This document shows, piece after piece, positions 60,281-64,000 of a stretch of DNA of 64,000 nucleotides. Made by a program: the position numbers and the translations under genes. The stretch covers positions 43,004-107,003 of the forward strand of contig DATMGN010000008.1 in NCBI GenBank assembly GCA_035555435.1. Direction: 5' to 3'. The DNA comes from 73-13 sp035555435. Lineage in GTDB: Bacteria; Actinomycetota; Actinomycetes; Actinomycetales; Microbacteriaceae. The notes beneath the pieces were generated by a model, which worked only from the letters and a program-made list of their open reading frames with translations, ran no database searches and had not been told where the DNA came from. Positions within the stretch are counted from its first letter, which is position 1; each line of letters opens with the position of its first letter.

Positions 60281-60811
60281 TCAGGCCTCGTCGCCCTCGG
60301 CGGGCTGCTCGTCGGCGGCCGCCTCGACAGTCTCCTCGACGGCTTCAGCCTGCGCCTCGGCCGCCTCGTCGGCGACCTCCACGGGCGTCTCCACGGCCTC
60401 AGCGGGCGCCTCGGCGACCTCCTCGGCGGGAGCGGCCTCGGCGGGCGCCTCGACCTTCTTCTCCGACTTCGGCACGAGCACCGGCTTCTTCTTCTCGTCG
60501 ACGGTGAACGGCGCCTTCGGCTCCGCGACCTTGACGGTGGAGACGGCGTTCTTGTCGCCCTTGAACTTGCCCCAGTCGCCTGTGAGCTTGAGGATCGCGG
60601 CGACCTGCTCGGTCGGCTGGGCGCCGACGGAAAGCCAGTACTGCGCGCGCTCCGAGTTCACCTCGATGAACGACGGCTCCTCGGTGGGGTGGTACTTCCC
60701 GATCTCCTCGATGACGCGACCGTCGCGCTTGGTGCGCGAGTCGGCCACGACGATGCGGTAGTACGGGGCGCGGATCTTGCCGAGCCGCTTGAGTCGAATC
60801 TTGACAGCCAC
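60281..60811 (-). CDS. rpsP: Ribosomal protein S16 with Ala/Glu-rich tail
   Basis: A 176-residue S16. Residues 1-90 are the normal protein (VAVKIRLKRLGKIRAPYYRI; GRVIEEIGKYHPTEEPSFIE; YWLSVGAQPTEQVAAILKLT). From about residue 115 a tail of some 60 residues is built of Ala, Glu, Val and Pro (AEAAPAEEVAEAPAEAVE). The GTG at 60811 opens the family N-terminus and follows AGGAG by about 6 nt; further in-frame sequence upstream to 60940 is leader. First gene of the trmD cluster. Confidence 0.95.
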   Translation of the reverse strand: MAVKIRLKRLGKIRAPYYRIVVADSRTKRDGRVIEEIGKYHPTEEPSFIEVNSERAQYWLSVGAQPTEQVAAILKLTGDWGKFKGDKNAVSTVKVAEPKAPFTVDEKKKPVLVPKSEKKVEAPAEAAPAEEVAEAPAEAVETPVEVADEAAEAQAEAVEETVEAAADEQPAEGDEA

Positions 60812-60938
60812 TGTCTCTCCTATTGGGACGTGCGTATTCGGTGCCGCTCGCCGGACGCGTGGGGTGCACACTCGGCGGGGAAGCTGGGTCGGGCCGGTCG
60901 TTCGGATTAGAGGGTCGGAACGCGCTGGCCGAGGAAAC

Positions 60939-60968
60939 ATTCTGCCAGATGCAACCCCGTGCGACCAA
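60939..60968 (-). promoter_or_regulatory. Candidate rpsP promoter
   Basis: Reverse strand TTGGTC (60968-60963), 18-bp spacer, CAGAAT (60944-60939) with the upstream TGG. Same architecture as the rplS promoter candidate. It would give an rpsP leader of about 120 nt. Confidence 0.5.
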
Positions 60969-60980
60969 TCCGCGCCCGGA

Positions 60981-61936
60981 TCATCTCGCGTTCCGCGTGA
61001 ACACGTGCGATAGTCGCCGGCGCATCCGCAGCACGACGATGCCGATGAACGTCAGCGCGAGAATCATCGCGACCTCGCGGAGCTCCACGAGGAACTGCTG
61101 GACGCGGGCCGGTCGCACCCGGACGGTCGGCAGCACCTTCCCGCCGAGACCCAGCCGCGATCGCATAGCCGAGTCGAGGAACACGAGCGGAATGTCCGGG
61201 TGCACGCCGAGCGTCTCGCGCACGCCCGGGAACCGGGCGCCCCAGACACCGCCCGTGACCCGCAGGCGCTCCGCGACCACCTCGTCGGGCGCCGTGAACG
61301 CCTTGAGCGTCACCGTCGGAACGACGCCGTCGGGCCCCGCAGCGCCCTCGAGGACCACATAGTCGCCGGAATCGACGCCGAGCAGCTCGAGCGTGAGCGC
61401 GCTCATGAGGGCGACATCGCGTTCTGCCGTCGACGGATCCGCGAGCGTGACGCGCATGGTGACGTAGTTGGGTCGGCCGAGGACCGGATCCGCGAACGCC
61501 TTGCGCCGCACGGACGCCGCGCGGATCGCGACCGGCTCCGCGAGCCCGACCCCGGCGGCCATGCGCACGACGTGATCGACTTCGACGCTGCCGAGCGTTG
61601 GCCGATCGCCGACTCGCCCCCGCGGACGTGCCGGTCCCGGCGCAGCGGAATGAGCGCGCCGTAGCTGTGCTCCGCGTCCAGCACGTCGGGCAGCGAGAGC
61701 AGCGGGTCCTTGTCGAGGACGAGTCCGAGCGAGCGGAACAGCTCGGAACTGCGATCGGGGCCGACCTCCGCAGCGGCGAACTCCCAGTCGAGCTCATGCC
61801 CGTCCTGGTCGCGGATCTCCCAGAGCTCGCTGCCGGTGATGACGACCGAGCGCTTGGGCCAGACGCCGGGGTAGGTCAAGGGGAGCTCGATCGGCGACGA
61901 CGAAGCGGCATACGGGTCTTCCGGGCCGTCCCACAT
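60981..61936 (-). pseudogene. Frameshifted gene for a C-terminally anchored protein of unknown family
   Basis: Two reading frames join into one protein of about 318 residues. The first starts at the ATG at 61936 (MWDGPEDPYAASSSPIELPL; TGSELWEIRDQDGHELDWEF; PDVLDAEHSYGALIPLRRDR). The second continues (SVEVDHVVRMAAGVGLAEPV; NYVTMRVTLADPSTAERDVA; ELLGVDSGDYVVLEG) to a hydrophobic C-terminus (FLVELREVAMILALTFIGIV) at 60981. The switch fits one missing base in the C5 run at 61617-61621 (G5 on the coding strand). I do not recognise the family. It may be a real frameshift or a sequencing error. Confidence 0.6.
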
Positions 61937-61983
61937 CGCCGGAGCCGTCGCAACATCTTCGGCCCCGTGCCCCTGTGCCGGCA

Positions 61984-62787
61984 CTATTCGTTCTTCTCGT
62001 CGCGCCAGGCGAGGTAGGCGTCGAGATCGTTCGCGACATAGTCCGGGCCGTCCGCGCCGAGCGTGAACAGCCGCACGCCCTTCGCATACGCCTCGTCGAG
62101 GAGCTCGCGGTCGAAGCCCTGAAACGCCCACCGACCGACCGAGATCTCGATGTCGGCGAACTCCCGGCCGACATCGTCGCACCAGCGCTTGAGCACGTCG
62201 AGCTTGCGCGAGAAGACCTCGGGGTCGTACATCGTGTGCCAGATGTCGGCGTGCTCGGCGACGAGCCGCAGCGTCTTGCGCTCCCCCGAGCCGCCGACCA
62301 TGATCGGCACGTCGCGGGTCGCGGCGGGATGCAGCTTCGCGAAGCGCGACTCGATCCGCGGCAGCGACTCGGCGAGATCGTCGAGCCTCGAGCCGACCGT
62401 GCCGAACTCATAGCCGTACTCGACGTAGTCGCGCTCGAACCAGCCCGAGCCGATGCCGAGGATGACGCGTCCCTCGTCGCCCTTCGCGCTGATGTGGTCG
62501 ATCGTGCGGACCATGTCGGCGAGCAGCTCCGGGTTCCGGTACGAGTTGCAGCTCACGAGCGGGCCGAACTCGATCCGCTCGGTCTGCTCCGCCCACGCGG
62601 CGAGCATCGTCCAGCACTCGAAGTGGTAGCCGTCGGGGTCGCCGGACAGCGGGTAGAAGTGATCCCAGTTGAACGCGATGTCGACCCCGGCCTCCTCGCC
62701 GCGCAGCACCGCGTCGCGGATCGGGCCGTAGGTCGCCGAATGCTGCGGCAGGTACTGCACGCCGATCCGCACGGGACGCCCGCTCAT
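61984..62787 (-). CDS. LLM-class F420-dependent oxidoreductase
   Basis: A 267-residue luciferase-like TIM-barrel protein. RIGVQYLPQHSATYGPIRDA at the start, IAFNWDHFYPLSGDPDGYHF, ERIEFGPLVSCNSYRNPELL, and LGIGSGWFERDYVEYGYEFG are typical of the F420-dependent class of actinobacteria. The cofactor could be F420 or FMN; sequence alone does not decide. The short length fits the single-domain subgroup. ATG at 62787 overlaps the stop of the amidase gene (ATGA), so both are read together. Substrate unknown. Confidence 0.88.
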   Translation of the reverse strand: MSGRPVRIGVQYLPQHSATYGPIRDAVLRGEEAGVDIAFNWDHFYPLSGDPDGYHFECWTMLAAWAEQTERIEFGPLVSCNSYRNPELLADMVRTIDHISAKGDEGRVILGIGSGWFERDYVEYGYEFGTVGSRLDDLAESLPRIESRFAKLHPAATRDVPIMVGGSGERKTLRLVAEHADIWHTMYDPEVFSRKLDVLKRWCDDVGREFADIEISVGRWAFQGFDRELLDEAYAKGVRLFTLGADGPDYVANDLDAYLAWRDEKNE

Positions 62788-64000
62788 GCGCGCGCCCCGT
62801 CCCACTCGAGCTGCGGCGGCGCGAGCACCGTCTGCAGGGCGACGCCGATGCCGAGCAGGCGGGCGTCGTGGTCGACGCGGCCGATGAGCGAGGCGCCGAC
62901 GGGCAGGCCGCTCGTCGCGCCGAGCCCCGTCGGGATCGCCGCGACCGGCGTGCCGGCGCTGTTCCACGTCGCGGTGAAGCAGGTCAGCGGGTCCTCGCCG
63001 CCGATGCCGGCGCCGGCATCGTAGCCGTGGCCGCGCACGCTAGGCCCGGCCGCGGTCGTGGGCTCGAGGATCGCGTCGATGCGGTTGGCGACGAACCACT
63101 CGTCCCACGCGGCCGCGCCGTCGAGGCGTCGGCGCTGCGCGGCGAGGTAGGTGTCGCTCGGGATCGGCGTGGAGCCCGGCGCGAGGAACTCGCGTGTGCT
63201 CGGTCGGTAGCGGTCCTCGAGCCCCGCGTACTCGGCGTGCGCGTCCTGCGACTCGGCGAGGAGGATCGCGTGGTAGTCGGACCGCGCGAAGTCGGGGGCG
63301 GCGGGGAGCTCGACGACTTCGGCGCCGAGCGACTCGAGGGCGGCGCGCGCCGCCGCGAGGCCGTCGAGGATCTCCTGATCGACGGCGAGGCCGACATTGT
63401 CGGGCCGATCCGTCATGGCGATGCGCACGCCCCGCAGGTCGGCGAGCACGTCGGCGACGATCGGGGTGCGGCTCGCGACGCCCCACGGGTCGCGGTGGCG
63501 CGACGCGGCGCTGAGCACCTCGAGCGCGCTCACGCAGTCCGCGAGGGTCCGCGCCATCGGGCCGAGGTGGTCGAACGTGTAGCCGCACGGGATGAGCCCG
63601 TCGGTCGGGACGCGCCCGAACGACGGCTTGAAGGCGGACACGCCGCAGAACGCGGCAGGGACGCGGAGCGAGGCCGCCGTGTCGGTGCCGAGCGCGAGCG
63701 GCACCATGCCGCTCGCGAGCGCGGCCGCCGATCCGCCGCTGGATCCGCCCGGCGAGCGCGTCAGGTCCCAGGGGTTGCCGACCTGGTCGGTCGTGCCGCC
63801 GCAGCCGAACTCGTGGGTGTGGGTCTTGCCGACGAACACCGCGCCCGCCGCGGCGAGCGCGGCCCAGCCGGCGCTGTCGGCCGAGGCGACCCGGCCCTCG
63901 CGGACCCGGCTGGAGGCGGTCAGGGGCTGACCGGCGACGCCGATCAGGTCTTTGACGCCCACGGGGATGCCGAGCAGCGGCGAGGGGTCGCCCGCCGCGA
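62784..64000 (-). CDS. Amidase (amidase-signature family), N-terminus beyond the window
   Basis: About 405 residues of an amidase-signature enzyme are visible. The catalytic Lys is in GVKDLIGVAGQ near the window edge, and the Ser-rich motif is SPGGSSGGSAAALASGMVPL followed by GTDTAASLRVPAAFCGVSAF. The usual GTDTGGS appears here as GTDTAAS. FKPSFGRVPTDGLIPCGYTF is also typical. The gene is open at the right edge, so the first several dozen residues are missing. It overlaps the LLM oxidoreductase gene downstream. GatA is unlikely because of the AtzF/indoleacetamide-like sequence plan; the true substrate is unknown. Confidence 0.88.
   Translation of the reverse strand, partial: AAGDPSPLLGIPVGVKDLIGVAGQPLTASSRVREGRVASADSAGWAALAAAGAVFVGKTHTHEFGCGGTTDQVGNPWDLTRSPGGSSGGSAAALASGMVPLALGTDTAASLRVPAAFCGVSAFKPSFGRVPTDGLIPCGYTFDHLGPMARTLADCVSALEVLSAASRHRDPWGVASRTPIVADVLADLRGVRIAMTDRPDNVGLAVDQEILDGLAAARAALESLGAEVVELPAAPDFARSDYHAILLAESQDAHAEYAGLEDRYRPSTREFLAPGSTPIPSDTYLAAQRRRLDGAAAWDEWFVANRIDAILEPTTAAGPSVRGHGYDAGAGIGGEDPLTCFTATWNSAGTPVAAIPTGLGATSGLPVGASLIGRVDHDARLLGIGVALQTVLAPPQLEWDGARA

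Overview
The window is a GC-rich, gene-dense stretch of an actinobacterial chromosome. A Microbacteriaceae-like organism is the best fit, but that placement is inferred from family knowledge and not tested by any search. Supporting signs are a GTP-type PEP carboxykinase divergent from a RamB-type regulator, a GlgE/GlgB glucan pair, DivIVA-repeat proteins, a DUF2469 protein, an LLM/F420-type oxidoreductase, frequent GTG/TTG starts and many ATGA/GTGA stop-start overlaps. I saw no rRNA, tRNA, CRISPR array, insertion sequence or prophage.

Layout. 1-4.0 kb: mnmA (cut by the left edge), ramB and divergent pckG, with two palindromes in the shared intergenic region. 4.1-8.6 kb: TPM-domain membrane protein, PspA-like protein, a small HEXXH protein, a GNAT acetyltransferase and ung. 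8.8-16.1 kb: an MFS transporter, a YtrA-type GntR/ABC operon with a perfect operator palindrome, an SDR and two tandem DHA2-type MFS exporters. 16.3-18.9 kb: metY-metX. 19.0-22.6 kb: a three-gene two-component locus (sensor kinase, kinase-like membrane partner without ATPase, LuxR-type regulator) followed by a YbaK deacylase. 22.6-29.0 kb: a polar amino acid-type ABC transporter, then glgE-glgB. 29.0-38.4 kb: YbbN-like protein and a membrane partner, a long DivIVA-like coiled-coil protein with an AI-2E-type permease, hydrolase, lytic transglycosylase, DivIVA-repeat protein, cdsA and frr. 38.5-46.0 kb: a giant sortase-type surface protein and a membrane-tethered ECF sigma factor. 46.0-48.7 kb: pyrH, tsf, rpsB. 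49.0-57.3 kb: M23-like protein, xerC-type recombinase, phosphoesterase, dprA, comM, yraN, DUF2469, rnhB, lepB, rplS. 57.5-60.8 kb: a decayed TetR gene and map, then trmD, rimM, khpA, rpsP. 60.9-64 kb: a frameshifted gene, an LLM oxidoreductase and an amidase cut by the right edge.

Most of the window is housekeeping: tRNA and ribosome maturation, methionine synthesis, glucan synthesis, envelope growth, DNA uptake and processing. The most unusual locus is 38.5-46.0 kb. About 7.6 kb is inserted between pyrH and frr, genes that usually follow each other in the rpsB-tsf-pyrH-frr-cdsA cluster. The insert encodes a one-polypeptide sigma factor with a zinc-finger anti-sigma-like segment, a membrane helix and an extracytoplasmic domain, followed by a 1905-residue repeat protein ending in an LAYTG sorting motif. 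I read it as a self-contained surface-sensing and surface-display module.
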